Assembly: GCF_006968745.1 (NCBI RefSeq)
Contig: NZ_CP030118.1
Span: forward strand, 2,864,654-2,928,653
Origin: Brasilonema sennae CENA114
Lineage (GTDB): Bacteria > Cyanobacteriota > Cyanobacteriia > Cyanobacteriales > Nostocaceae
Length of the DNA stretch: 64,000 nt
Direction: 5' to 3'
This document shows positions 46,499 through 54,980 of this stretch, piece after piece. Positions within the stretch are counted from its first letter, which is position 1. The number at the start of each line of letters is the position of its first letter. The position numbers and the translations under genes are program-made. Below the pieces are notes generated by a model. That model saw only the letters and a list, made by a program, of their open reading frames with translations, had not been told where the DNA came from and ran no database searches.

Positions 46499-47395
46499 TT
46501 AATGTTTTACATTTGTTTTCTTACCTGTATTCCGTTCCACAATCTCCTTCACCACCAAAGTCACGACTGCAAGCAGTCCTAACAAGACAGCAGCCGAAAA
46601 CGCTGCTTCAGTTTGATACTGTTTGTAGGAATCCTCTATAAATAAAGGTAAGCTCTGAGTTTTGCCTTCAATGTTTCCAGAAACTACCGAAACAGCACCA
46701 AATTCACCCATTGCTCTAGCGTTGGTTAAGAGTAAGCCGTAGAGCAAACCCCAACGGATATTTGGCAAGGTGATGCGCCAAAATATCTGCCACTCATTTG
46801 CACCCAGCGTTTTCGCTGCTTCTTCTTGGTCACCACCTATCTCCTCTAGAACGGGAATCACTTCACGCGCAACAAAGGGCATACTCACGAATGCTGTCGC
46901 CAGTACCATCCCCGGAAAAGCGAAGATAACTTTGAAATCCAATGCTTGTAAAGCGGGACCGAACCAGCCATTGCGCCCGTAAAGTAGTACAACCATGAGT
47001 CCTGCAACTACAGGCGAGATAGAAAAGGGCAGGTCGATAATGCTTAAAAGAAAAGCACGACCTGGGAATTGGCGGCGGGCGATCGCCCAAGCTGCACACA
47101 AACCAAATACTGTATTTATAGGTACAGTAATGACAGCCAAAGCTACCGTCAACCAAGCTGCATGAATAAAGTTGGGTGCGCTGAGGTTAGAAAAGAAGGT
47201 ACCAATTCCACCTTTAAAAGCTTGGACGAAGACATTGATAGCAGGAATATAGATTACCAAAGCCAAATAGAACACTGCGATCCCAATCAAAATGACTGGC
47301 GCAATATTTCTTGGTTTAACACGCTTTTGAGTATTTGGTTCTGCTCCTGTCGTTGAATGAAAATGTGGTTGTGGAAAATCATCACTTTGCGTCAT
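46499..47395 (-). CDS. cysW: Sulfate ABC transporter permease CysW
   Basis: The 298-residue membrane protein has six predicted helices and the EAA loop [20 protein letters not shown] followed by [16 protein letters not shown], which contacts Cys[21 protein letters not shown] is the CysW-type segment. The N-terminal 30 residues are a soluble, Gln- and Pro-rich extension. The start overlaps the cysT stop by 14 bases. Confidence 0.92.
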   Translation of the reverse strand: MTQSDDFPQPHFHSTTGAEPNTQKRVKPRNIAPVILIGIAVFYLALVIYIPAINVFVQAFKGGIGTFFSNLSAPNFIHAAWLTVALAVITVPINTVFGLCAAWAIARRQFPGRAFLLSIIDLPFSISPVVAGLMVVLLYGRNGWFGPALQALDFKVIFAFPGMVLATAFVSMPFVAREVIPVLEEIGGDQEEAAKTLGANEWQIFWRITLPNIRWGLLYGLLLTNARAMGEFGAVSVVSGNIEGKTQSLPLFIEDSYKQYQTEAAFSAAVLLGLLAVVTLVVKEIVERNTGKKTNVKH

Positions 47396-48269
47396 ATCTT
47401 CGTCCCCAAGCTTGTAAAAGATTAATTCCCAGCAGCATTACCAACGAAATTGTGAGTAACACTACGCCAATAACCGTGGCTCCAGAATAGTCATACTGCT
47501 CTAAGCGCTGGAAAATAAGCACAGGTGCAATTAAGTCATTGAAGGGAGTGTTGGAGGCTACAATGACGGTCGAACCATACTCCCCGACTGCACGAGAGAA
47601 ACCCAAAGCAACACCTGTCAATATCGAGGGAAATAACGGTGGTAGAATAACCTTCCAGAAAGTTTGCGACTCAGATGCACCCAAGCTCCAAGCTGCTTCT
47701 TCAGTTTCCTTTTCCATCTCTAGCAGTACAGGTTGTACTGTTCTGACGATAAATGGTAAGGATATGAATATCATTGCTATTGCTACACCTGCGCGAGTGA
47801 AAGCTATCTTGATCCCAAATGGTGCTAATAAAGAGCCAATCCAGCCGTTGTCACTGTAAACGGTTGCTAGGGTTAGCCCTGCTACTGCCGTTGGTAATGC
47901 AAACGGTAAATCTACGGTGGCATCAAGCAAACGCTTAAAAGGAAAATCATAGCGGACAAAGACCCAAGCAATAAGTGTGCCAAAGACACCATTGATGAGA
48001 CCTGCTGCTAGGGCTGTTAAAAAAGTGACTTGGTATGTCGAGAGCGCAATTTCACTGGTGGCAATTTCCCAAAACTTAGCAGGAGGTTCAGTACCTGCTT
48101 TCAGTAACATCGCAGTTACTGGTAAAAACAACATTACAGCTAAGTACAAGAAAGTAATTCGCCATGTCCAGGGAAGCTTAGCCAAACCAACCAGGTAGCT
48201 CTTCCAACCTGGAAGTTTTCGACGAACCTGTTTTTCCTGTGAAGATGATGGAGGTGAAGATATAGTCAT
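47382..48269 (-). CDS. cysT: Sulfate ABC transporter permease CysT
   Basis: The 295-residue membrane protein has six or seven helices; the EAA loop is [20 protein letters not shown] followed by [16 protein letters not shown], and [20 protein letters not shown] is typical of CysT. It forms the sulfate channel with CysW. The first 25 residues are a charged cytoplasmic segment ([15 protein letters not shown]). It lies between sbpA upstream (125 bases, containing a repeat) and cysW, and the four genes probably share a transcript. Confidence 0.93.
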   Translation of the reverse strand: MTISSPPSSSQEKQVRRKLPGWKSYLVGLAKLPWTWRITFLYLAVMLFLPVTAMLLKAGTEPPAKFWEIATSEIALSTYQVTFLTALAAGLINGVFGTLIAWVFVRYDFPFKRLLDATVDLPFALPTAVAGLTLATVYSDNGWIGSLLAPFGIKIAFTRAGVAIAMIFISLPFIVRTVQPVLLEMEKETEEAAWSLGASESQTFWKVILPPLFPSILTGVALGFSRAVGEYGSTVIVASNTPFNDLIAPVLIFQRLEQYDYSGATVIGVVLLTISLVMLLGINLLQAWGRRYDAK

Positions 48270-48394
48270 AAGCAGTGAGTGAGAAAGTAGGGAGATGGGG
48301 GAGTGTTAGCGTTTGCGCAGCGCCCCCTCCGGGGCTAGCAAGCCGTAGGCTGGGAGAGAGTCATTAGTGATAATTTATGACTAATGACTAATGA
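48270..48394. repeat. Repeat-bearing spacer between sbpA and cysT
   Basis: It contains a GC-rich dispersed block (GCGTTTGCGCAGCGCCCCCT and following, 48308-48350) and tandem GACTAATGACTAATGAC heptads (about 48375-48392). It may modulate the ratio of binding protein to permease transcripts. Confidence 0.6.
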
Positions 48395-49540
48395 CTATTT
48401 TTTTGCTTGAATTTGGTCAAAAACAGCCCCATCTTCAAAGAACTTCTTCTGAATAGAGTCCCAGCCACCGTAATCTTGAACTGTACCTAGACTTTTGACC
48501 TTGGGATATTTGCTAGCAAGTTCCTTGGTCTGTGGAGTTTCTTCTATAGGTCGGAATCCCACTTTGGCAAATTCCTGCTGTGCTTCTGGAGTGTACAAGT
48601 ATTTGACAAAAGCTTCAGCAACTTCCCGATTTCGGTGTTTATCGACGTTCTGATCTACAATTGCGATTGGATTGTCGATGGAGACGTTTACATCAGGAAT
48701 GACGTAATCTACTTTTTCGCCCTTTTGTTGCGCAAGAATAATCTCGTTTTCGTAGTTGATTAGCGCATCCCCTTGACCCCGCTTAGCAAAGATATCAGTT
48801 GCTTCACGAGCATCTTTTGTTAAAATAGGCACATTTTTGTACACCTTGGTCACAAACTCTAGCGCTTTTTGATCTCCTCCTCCTGTTTTCGCGACAGAAT
48901 TCCAAAGCGCGAGGAAGTTCCAACGAGCTATACCAGAGGTTTTGGGGTCAGCGGTAATTAACTTTACGTTATCCTTTGCCAAATCTGCCCAAGTTTTGAG
49001 ACCTTTTGGATTACCTGGGCGAGTGACTAATGCAGCAACAGATTTGGAGACAATGGCATTATTGGGAAATTCTTTCTCCCATCCTGGCTCAATTAACTTA
49101 GCCTTCTGAATCTTGTCTACGTCTAACCCAAGTGCTAGGTGAACAACATCTGCTTCTAAACCATCAATCACAGCACGGGTTTGAGAACCAGAACCCCCAT
49201 AGCTTTGATCAAAGGAGACATTCTGGTTATGTTCTTTCTTCCACTGTTCCACGAATTTTGGAATAATGGCGTCATGAGCTGCTTTTGTGACGGCAAAAGA
49301 AACAAGAGTTAATCTCACATCTTGCTTGTTGGCAGCTACAGGAGTTGCTGTGGAACCACCTGCATCAGTGCTAGTGGAGGAATTACTCGCACCGTTACCA
49401 GAGCAAGCGGCGATCGCTACACTCAAACTTACTCCCACCAAAAACAGTGACAGAAAGCCTTTTATAGAATTCAGCCTAAATTTATTAACTATTTTTAAGA
49501 ATATTTGCTTTGATTCCAAGATATGCTGCCAAAAACTCAT
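48395..49540 (-). CDS. sbpA: Sulfate-binding protein SbpA, copy 1 (lipoprotein-like)
   Basis: The periplasmic binding protein of about 381 residues has a lipoprotein-type signal (SLFLVGVSLSVAIAACSGNG) and a Ser/Thr linker. The sulfate-binding fold follows (TLVSFAVTKAAHDAIIPKFV, YGGSGSQTRAVIDGLEADVV, then TSGIARWNFLALW and DALINYENEI). It hands sulfate to CysTWA. I chose ATG 49540, preceded by AGGG; the frame extends to 49615. The first gene of the cysTW operon, with a second copy at 50889. Confidence 0.92.
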   Translation of the reverse strand: MSFWQHILESKQIFLKIVNKFRLNSIKGFLSLFLVGVSLSVAIAACSGNGASNSSTSTDAGGSTATPVAANKQDVRLTLVSFAVTKAAHDAIIPKFVEQWKKEHNQNVSFDQSYGGSGSQTRAVIDGLEADVVHLALGLDVDKIQKAKLIEPGWEKEFPNNAIVSKSVAALVTRPGNPKGLKTWADLAKDNVKLITADPKTSGIARWNFLALWNSVAKTGGGDQKALEFVTKVYKNVPILTKDAREATDIFAKRGQGDALINYENEIILAQQKGEKVDYVIPDVNVSIDNPIAIVDQNVDKHRNREVAEAFVKYLYTPEAQQEFAKVGFRPIEETPQTKELASKYPKVKSLGTVQDYGGWDSIQKKFFEDGAVFDQIQAKK

Positions 49541-49713
49541 GTTGTTTTTCCCTGACATTTTACGGCATAGCGCTAAGTTAACCGTATTTATAGCGTATTG
49601 TGAGATATAATACATAGAATTTGCCGAAAATGCAAGAGAAATTCATCACTTTCTTGATAAGAAAAGTGGAAGTTTTTGGGAGCTATTGCCGGAGAAACTG
49701 TTGCGGGAAGCAG

Positions 49714-50487
49714 CTATGGAAACTTATGAGGTAACCCATCTTGAAAGACTAGCAGTTCTCCGGGGAGGATTTGCGTCCAGACTTCGTTGTCAGTTAGAGG
49801 AGTGGTGGCGATGACAGCAACGCGATCGCTTGGACTGGTCAATTCACTAAAATCAACAGTCACGTCTTGGTCAATTAAATGAGCCGCTGCAAAGGGCGCT
49901 TGACGTACGATGTAGCTGAGTTTTGTTGAGCAGTGAGCAAAAAAGTGTTCGCCATCGGAAAGTAAGTAGTTAAAAATACCTTTTTGTGCTAATTTTTCAC
50001 TGACTTCCTTAAGTACTGAGTAAAGTTTCTCCAAAGGAGGCTTTTTCTGAGGAAAATATTCTCGAAATCTTTCCAGTATGAGGCAAAAAGCTTTTTCACT
50101 ATCGGTGTTACCTACAGGTTGATAAAAACTAAAGTCTTTAGGATCAAAACCTGGCAAATCTCCATTGTGGGCAAATACCCAGTATCTTCCCCACAGTTCA
50201 CGACGGAAGGGATGGCAGTTTTCCAAAGTAACTTTGCCTTGAGTTGCTTTGCGGATATGAGCAATTACGTGAGTGGAGTGGATAGGATAGTGTCGCACAA
50301 ACTCAGCGACGGGAGAGAAAACAGAGGGTTTGGCATCTAAAAAAAATCGGCATCCTTTCCCTTCAAAGAAAGCAATTCCCCAACCATCGCGATGGTCGTC
50401 AGTTTTGCCTCCCCGCGTCGAAAAGCCCTCAAAAGAAAAGCAAATATCAGTTGGTACATTGCAATTCATTCCCAGCAGTTGGCACAT
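49714..50487 (-). CDS. Class II glutamine amidotransferase (YafJ-like)
   Basis: The 257-residue Ntn-hydrolase starts MCQLLGMN, where Cys2 becomes the catalytic nucleophile after Met removal; this fixes the start at 50487 although the frame extends to 50529. Other landmarks are DGWGIAFFEGKG, HIRKATQGKVTLENCHPFRR and FAHNGDLPGF. It would hydrolyse glutamine-type amides, but no synthase domain is attached and the substrate is unknown. It lies between the two sulfate-binding protein genes. Confidence 0.87.
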   Translation of the reverse strand: MCQLLGMNCNVPTDICFSFEGFSTRGGKTDDHRDGWGIAFFEGKGCRFFLDAKPSVFSPVAEFVRHYPIHSTHVIAHIRKATQGKVTLENCHPFRRELWGRYWVFAHNGDLPGFDPKDFSFYQPVGNTDSEKAFCLILERFREYFPQKKPPLEKLYSVLKEVSEKLAQKGIFNYLLSDGEHFFAHCSTKLSYIVRQAPFAAAHLIDQDVTVDFSELTSPSDRVAVIATTPLTDNEVWTQILPGELLVFQDGLPHKFP

Positions 50488-50888
50488 GGATGTTGAAACT
50501 CTGAATTTTAGACTAGTGGCTGGGATCAAGATAATCCAGAATCGCTCAATTGATCTGGTACGAATGTTTCATTCCACAAAAATTCACTGTTCAGTTCTGT
50601 AGGAACGCTTCACGGGCAGCGATTGCAACCCGTGACCAATCAAAGAAACACTCTTGAGGGAAAGAGGGAAGGAGGGAGTGAAATCAATTGAAGGACGTTG
50701 TTAGTCGGGGAACTCGCCTGCAGTACTGCGTTGCTCACACTTGGTTTGAAAAACTGACTTCTGTTAATCGCGAGTCATGGTTACCACAGGTACTTGATTT
50801 TTTAATCAGTCTATGGAACTGTATTAAATCAATAAACACATTTTTCAGTCAAATAGCCGTACTTTTATTTCTGGAGCAATTTTCAATC
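50488..50888. other. Divergent region before the second sulfate-binding gene
   Basis: It holds both promoters, a GA-rich stretch (GAGGGAAAGAGGGAAGGAGG, about 50655-50675) and a fragment of the GC-rich dispersed repeat (50700-50740, GAACTCGCCTGCAGTACTGC). The frame of the next gene is open back to 50688 but the extension looks like spacer. Confidence 0.45.
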
Positions 50889-51995
50889 ATGGATCTAATC
50901 AAAACTTGGAAGTCTTGGTCACAACCTTGGCAAAAGTCTTCAACCCGTGCCCGTACCCTGTTCATTGCTGCGGGTTTAAGTGTTGGCGCAGTCATACCTG
51001 TCTATGCAGGAGCGACTCTACAAAACCCAACTTCTAAGCCTGAACTCATCAGTCAGAACCAAAAACCACTTGAATTAACTCTGGTTTCCTACGCTGTAAC
51101 CAAAGAGGCTTACTCAAAAATTATTCCTCTATTTGTTAAAAAGTGGAAGCAAGAACGCAAGCAGGATATCACTTTTCGAGAAAGTTATGGTGGTTCTGGT
51201 TCCCAAACACGAGCAGTGATTGATGGTTTGGAAGCTGATGTAGTAGCGCTGGCGTTAGGACAAGACGTGAACCAAATCCAGAAGGCAGGGCTAATCGGTC
51301 CTAACTGGGAAAAAGAGGCTCCTAACAATGGGATTGTTACTAAGTCCGTGGTTGCGTTGGTGACTCGTAAAGGCAATCCTAAACAAGTTCGTGATTGGAA
51401 CGACTTGGTTAAACCAGGAGTCAGTGTCATAACTGCCAATCCTAAAACTTCTGGAGGTGCCCGTTGGAACTTCTTGGGACTGTGGGGTGCAGTGACTCAA
51501 AATGGAGGGGATGACGCAAAAGCCCTGGATTACGTCTCTAAGGTTTACAAAAATACCCCTGTGCTGCCAAAGGATGCGCGGGAAGCCAGTGATACTTTTT
51601 ACAAGCGAAATCAAGGGGATGTATTGTTGAACTATGAAAATGAGGAGATCCTAGCTAAACAGAAAGGTGAAGCTGACAATTCTGTAGTGATTCCTCAAGT
51701 CAATATTTCTATTGACGCCCCGGTTGCTGTGGTAGACAAAGTGGTGGATAAACGCGGTACTCGGCAAGTCGCAGAAGCTTTTGTCAAGTTCCTCTTCACA
51801 CCAGAAGCACAACGGGAATTTGCGAAAGTTGGGTTTCGTTCAGTTAACTCTACAGTAGCGAACGAAACACAGAAGCAGTTCCCCAAGGTTGGGAAACTCT
51901 ACACAGTTTCAAACTTCGGAGGCTGGGACGCAGTTCAGAAGAAGTTCTTTGCAGATGGAACTGTTTTTGACAAGATTCAGGGAGGAAGACGCTAA
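50889..51995 (+). CDS. sbpA: Sulfate-binding protein SbpA, copy 2
   Basis: The protein of 368 residues has the sulfate-binding fold (LTLVSYAVTKEAYSKIIPLF, YGGSGSQTRAVIDGLEADVV, KTSGGARWNFLGLWGA, LLNYENEEIL). Unlike copy 1 it has a cleavable signal peptide (AGLSVGAVIPVYAGA) and no lipobox Cys. ATG 50889 (MDLIKTWKSW) is the likely start. Two binding proteins with different anchoring may differ in affinity or expression (inference). Confidence 0.9.
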   Translation: MDLIKTWKSWSQPWQKSSTRARTLFIAAGLSVGAVIPVYAGATLQNPTSKPELISQNQKPLELTLVSYAVTKEAYSKIIPLFVKKWKQERKQDITFRESYGGSGSQTRAVIDGLEADVVALALGQDVNQIQKAGLIGPNWEKEAPNNGIVTKSVVALVTRKGNPKQVRDWNDLVKPGVSVITANPKTSGGARWNFLGLWGAVTQNGGDDAKALDYVSKVYKNTPVLPKDAREASDTFYKRNQGDVLLNYENEEILAKQKGEADNSVVIPQVNISIDAPVAVVDKVVDKRGTRQVAEAFVKFLFTPEAQREFAKVGFRSVNSTVANETQKQFPKVGKLYTVSNFGGWDAVQKKFFADGTVFDKIQGGRR

Positions 51996-52000
51996 AAAAT

Positions 52001-52043
52001 AATACGGTTCAGTTAGTAGCTGTGGGCTTATCTGAACCGTATT
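52001..52043 (+). terminator. Hairpin after the second sbpA
   Basis: AATACGGTTCAG (52001-52012) and CTGAACCGTATT (52032-52043) pair perfectly, 5 bases after the stop codon. An A-rich rather than T-rich tail follows, so it may be a transcript-end structure instead of a classical terminator. Confidence 0.6.
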
Positions 52044-52079
52044 GCTCTAAAAAAAGCTTTATTGGGTAAAAGTGTCAGA

Positions 52080-52215
52080 GAAAATAATTCACCCTATGGC
52101 TAACGCCACGCCTTACGGCTATCGGGTTCGCCAGATGCCTACGGAAGAGCCAGTACTGCGGGAGGGTAACCCTGGTGCAGGTATCTGGCGTTGGAAACCC
52201 TCATCAAGCACTGGT
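52080..52215. repeat. GC-rich dispersed repeat
   Basis: The block contains GGCTAACGCCACGCCTTACG, ATGCCTACGGAAGAGCCAGT and GGCGTTGGAAACCCTCATCA, modules shared with 43764-43925 and 3300-3360. It separates convergent genes. Confidence 0.7.
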
Positions 52216-52220
52216 CTCAC

Positions 52221-52913
52221 CTAATCAATCGGTGCGTTGGGAACTTGTGCGTCTATTTGCGCTTGAGACAAATAAGGAACTGCTGGGTTTAACTCGCCTA
52301 CACTGAAAACACCAGCAGGAGGTGCATTCAATTCAATCTCGCCAGTTAATGGATTGCTTCTTACAATTAAGTTCGTTCCATCCACAATCTTGACATATAG
52401 AGGCTGCCTTGGCTGTTGCTGTTGATTTTCTGCAACGGGATTTTCTGTAACGGGATTTTCTACAACAGGATTTTCTGTAACAGGAATGCTTATACCAGCT
52501 ACGTTCACACCACTCGGCAGGTAAATGCCATCACAGTCCCATTCATCGTCTGTCTTTCGACCATTTCCCAGGTAAAAGAGGGTGTTGGCAGAAGAGCCAT
52601 ATTTGCTGGGTTTATGAGCGTAAACAGCTAATGTCCTTCCAGTTTCATTGCGACAGACGCCCCAGTCCTCTGTGGTTTCCATAATATACTTCTGGAATTG
52701 CAAATCAGAGATGCCCTTCTGAATTTGCTCTACGGTATTGTAACCAGCTGCTGATGGGTTATTTCTTGCCTGCAAGAGTTGATTAAGTTGTTGAGTAATC
52801 TGAGCATACTCAGGACTCTTTTCGGCAATTGGATCTGCAAATGAAGGCTGAGCAATAACTAGATTGACCAGCAGGAAAAGAAACACTAAAATTGGCTTGA
52901 ATATTTTCACCAT
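52221..52913 (-). CDS. Secreted hypothetical protein with ENPV pentapeptide repeats
   Basis: The 230-residue protein has a signal peptide (KPILVFLFLLVNLVIAQPSFA). A helical segment follows, then a Cys-containing region (WGVCRNETGRTLAVYAHKPS, DEWDCDGIYLP), four ENPV(A/V/T) pentapeptides encoded by exact 15-bp tandem repeats (52424-52483) and a Pro/Asn-rich tail. The start MVKIFKPIL at 52913 has a perfect AAGGAG site; the frame extends to 52994. The family is not recognised; the Cys region resembles uncharacterised cyanobacterial exported proteins. Confidence 0.75.
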   Translation of the reverse strand: MVKIFKPILVFLFLLVNLVIAQPSFADPIAEKSPEYAQITQQLNQLLQARNNPSAAGYNTVEQIQKGISDLQFQKYIMETTEDWGVCRNETGRTLAVYAHKPSKYGSSANTLFYLGNGRKTDDEWDCDGIYLPSGVNVAGISIPVTENPVVENPVTENPVAENQQQQPRQPLYVKIVDGTNLIVRSNPLTGEIELNAPPAGVFSVGELNPAVPYLSQAQIDAQVPNAPID

Positions 52914-53299
52914 TTTTCTCCTTTTTAACAAGAAATAGTCTTTTCCACTAAAAAGTATGTTATTCTGCCTGAAACATTTTTTTACAAAATGCACTTGTTG
53001 ACCCTATGATATCTAACCACCTTTGATGGCATCAAATATTCTTATTTATCAAAATCATAAAAGTCATTTCTTAAACTTGAAAAATAAAAAGTCAGCAAAT
53101 GTCAATAGACGAGCTACATAGCACAAAATTCTAACAAGCACAAAGAATACACTCGAAATGACTATAGCAATCCTATCTGATTTTTGTGAATCACAAAGTA
53201 GAGACGCTTAACGCTTAACGCTTAAGAAGGAATAAAAGTGTACCTAGCTAACCAAAAATCTGCGGAGGAGTCCTATAGTACATTTGTGAATGTAGCATT
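52914..53299. other. Spacer upstream of the secreted repeat protein
   Basis: It is AT-rich with tandem CTTAACG/GCTTAAC heptads (ACGCTTAACGCTTAACGCTT, about 53209-53230). No gene is visible. Confidence 0.45.
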
Positions 53300-53300
53300 A

Positions 53301-53340
53301 GTATAGCAATCGCCCAGGCGATTAAGACATATACTAGAAG
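53301..53340. mobile_element. Candidate left end of the IS630 relic
   Basis: GTATAGCAATCGCCCAGGCG followed by ATTAAGACATATAC lies about 65 bases upstream of the transposase fragment. It resembles the sequence at 53505-53540 and at 61137-61185, which suggests related element ends. Confidence 0.4.
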
Positions 53341-53399
53341 TAGTCTTTTTTCTTGCACGGCGTTAAGCGTAGCTCTGCCGTAGGCAATCGCTTTGACCT

Positions 53400-53525
53400 A
53401 TGCCTAAACCTTACAGTTACGATATAAGTCAAAAGGTTATCCAAGCCATTGAATTTGATGGACTCAAGAAAAGCGGATCTTGTCTTCTATTCAATATCAG
53501 TCGCAATATAGCCGTTGCCAGGTAG
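53400..53525 (+). pseudogene. IS630-family transposase, N-terminal fragment
   Basis: The 41-codon frame reads MPKPYSYDISQKVIQAIEFD, then GLKKSGSCLLFNISRN, which is the N-terminal helix-turn-helix of IS630 transposases (typically MPKPYSYDLRQKVI...). After codon 37 the similarity stops and an element-end-like repeat follows (53505-53560). The catalytic DDE domain is absent, so this is an internally deleted, inactive remnant. Confidence 0.75.
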
Positions 53526-53560
53526 ATTAGGACATGAACTCATGAAAAAATATGGACATT
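53505..53560. mobile_element. Element-end-like repeat at the IS630 relic
   Basis: ATAGCCGTTGCCAGGTAGAT followed by TAGGACATGAACTCATG shares about 30 positions with 61137-61185. It directly follows the truncated transposase frame and may be the right end of the element. Confidence 0.5.
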
Positions 53561-53899
53561 ACGAGACTTTCAAACTTCTTGACGAGTTAAACATTTCCTA
53601 TTCCCTATTCCCTGTTAAGCGTTAAGCGTTAAGCGTTTCCTGTTCTCTACGTCCTAAAGGAGTTGGCGATAGCTATATCAAGTTAATTTGCTTGGCTTGA
53701 GCTTGAGGTTTAGCTGTGTTTCGACTCAAACAGATAATCTAAATTTACACCGTAAATTAAACTTGCTACGCAAATTAGAACCCCCCGGATTCATCCGTGG
53801 GGCAAGCTCAGAAAAAGTCTTTCTGTTCTAAAAATCTAAATTATGAATTTAGAATCTGTGAACCTCAATTTCTCGCTGCAACTGGGCAAAATGGGGAAT
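53561..53899. other. Repeat-rich spacer downstream of the IS630 relic
   Basis: It has TTCCCTATTCCCTG and GTTAAGCGTTAAGCGTTAAG heptads (about 53595-53637) and a CCGGATTCATCCGTGGGG stem-like stretch (53785-53804). No gene is visible. Confidence 0.45.
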
Positions 53900-54208
53900 T
53901 CAAAATCCTGGCATGATTGTATTGGTGGGAGATGAAGAGCTTTGCTGGAGTGTCTGACGCGCTAAGTTCATGCAACCACCACAGTTGCAGCCATACTTCG
54001 CCTGGGCATACTGTTTAACTATGGCTTCAGAGATATTGGATGTTTGAGGGAATTCTTGCTGTGAAGAGGTACTGGTGCTAGTCACACCTGAACGGGGTGC
54101 TATTTCATCTTGAATTTTCTTTGTAATCGCTTGAGCTGGGTGAGCAGCAATAAGTACTGCAGCAAGAGAGCCAGAGCAGCCGAGTAATGTTAAAACTTTA
54201 GTATTCAT
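53900..54208 (-). CDS. Small secreted protein with C-terminal GCxCxGC motif (A)
   Basis: The 102-residue protein has a signal peptide (about 1-27, ending AQA), a polar low-complexity middle part, and a short conserved-looking end, AQAKYGCNCGGCMNLARQTL, with Cys74, Cys76 and Cys79. The divergent neighbour at 54329 has the same plan and motif (AQLGCDCPGC). The motif could bind a metal ion or iron-sulfur group, or be redox-active; this is inference. The znuBC-type metal transporter genes lie about 800 bases away. Function unknown. Confidence 0.65.
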   Translation of the reverse strand: MNTKVLTLLGCSGSLAAVLIAAHPAQAITKKIQDEIAPRSGVTSTSTSSQQEFPQTSNISEAIVKQYAQAKYGCNCGGCMNLARQTLQQSSSSPTNTIMPGF

Positions 54209-54328
54209 GGTGCATAATCTTAATTCAATGTAGCTAGTATAACGAAACTTTTTGCGCTCAGTACTAAGATGTATCTGTGAATAATGCTAAACTCCAACCT
54301 TAGTACGCCTCAAAGTGAGATTTCCGTG

Positions 54329-54694
54329 ATGAATAAAATAATGCTGGCACTGCTTGGCGGCTCTTATGTTTTATCCAGCTTAGTTTTGATAAGTCATGCT
54401 GCTGTCGCAGAAGATTTACCTTCTGTACCAAAAACCACTAACACACCACAGTACCAACACAACACTCAATCTAACCCTCAAGTGGCTGGTACTGTCGCTT
54501 TGCCAACAAACAGTCGGACGACACAAACCACACAAACTCATACTTTGCAAGTAAATCCTCGCGTTTTTTCCCTTGATCCTAGTAGCGAAACAGTTGGGAA
54601 TCTAGCGAGTGCCCAATTGGGCTGTGATTGCCCTGGTTGTCGTGCTTCGGCGCTTCAAATGTTGCAAAGTGGTAAGCTAACTCTTCCACAATAG
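54329..54694 (+). CDS. Small secreted protein with C-terminal GCxCxGC motif (B)
   Basis: The 121-residue protein has a signal peptide (about 1-27, ending AVA), a Thr/Gln/Asn-rich linker and the end segment AQLGCDCPGCRASALQMLQS, with Cys99, Cys101 and Cys104. Its last 25 residues align with the end of the divergent gene at 53900, while the linkers differ. ATG 54329 (MNKIMLALLGG) places the signal peptide at the N-terminus; an upstream ATG at 54284 is possible. Function unknown. Confidence 0.65.
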   Translation: MNKIMLALLGGSYVLSSLVLISHAAVAEDLPSVPKTTNTPQYQHNTQSNPQVAGTVALPTNSRTTQTTQTHTLQVNPRVFSLDPSSETVGNLASAQLGCDCPGCRASALQMLQSGKLTLPQ

Positions 54695-54980
54695 GACTTT
54701 ATCAGTTATCAGTTACCAGTTATCAGTTACCAGTTATCAGGTAGGAAACGGACTCGTCCACCCCTTGTTCACTGTTTACTGTTCACTGATTTAACTGCCA
54801 GCATAGTCAAAAGTAAGAACCCCATACCATAAGTTGGGGGCTTGTAACAAGGACGCCGTATTTCTTGCGCGGCGCGTCTCGAAATACATTTTATCTTTCT
54901 CCATAAATGAATTTAGGGGCTTATATCCTTTTTTCTTTTTTCTTTTTTTGACTTTTGACTTTTGACTTCCCGCAGGGCGG
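54695..54980. repeat. Composite dispersed repeat between the GCxCxGC gene and znuB
   Basis: TTATCAGTTACCAG words lead into TTATCAGGTAGGAAACGGAC (core 54734-54774), identical over 41 bases to 1849-1889, and TTCACTG heptads follow. Near the znuB end there is a T-rich tract and triple GACTTTT (about 54949-54968). No gene is visible. Confidence 0.75.
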
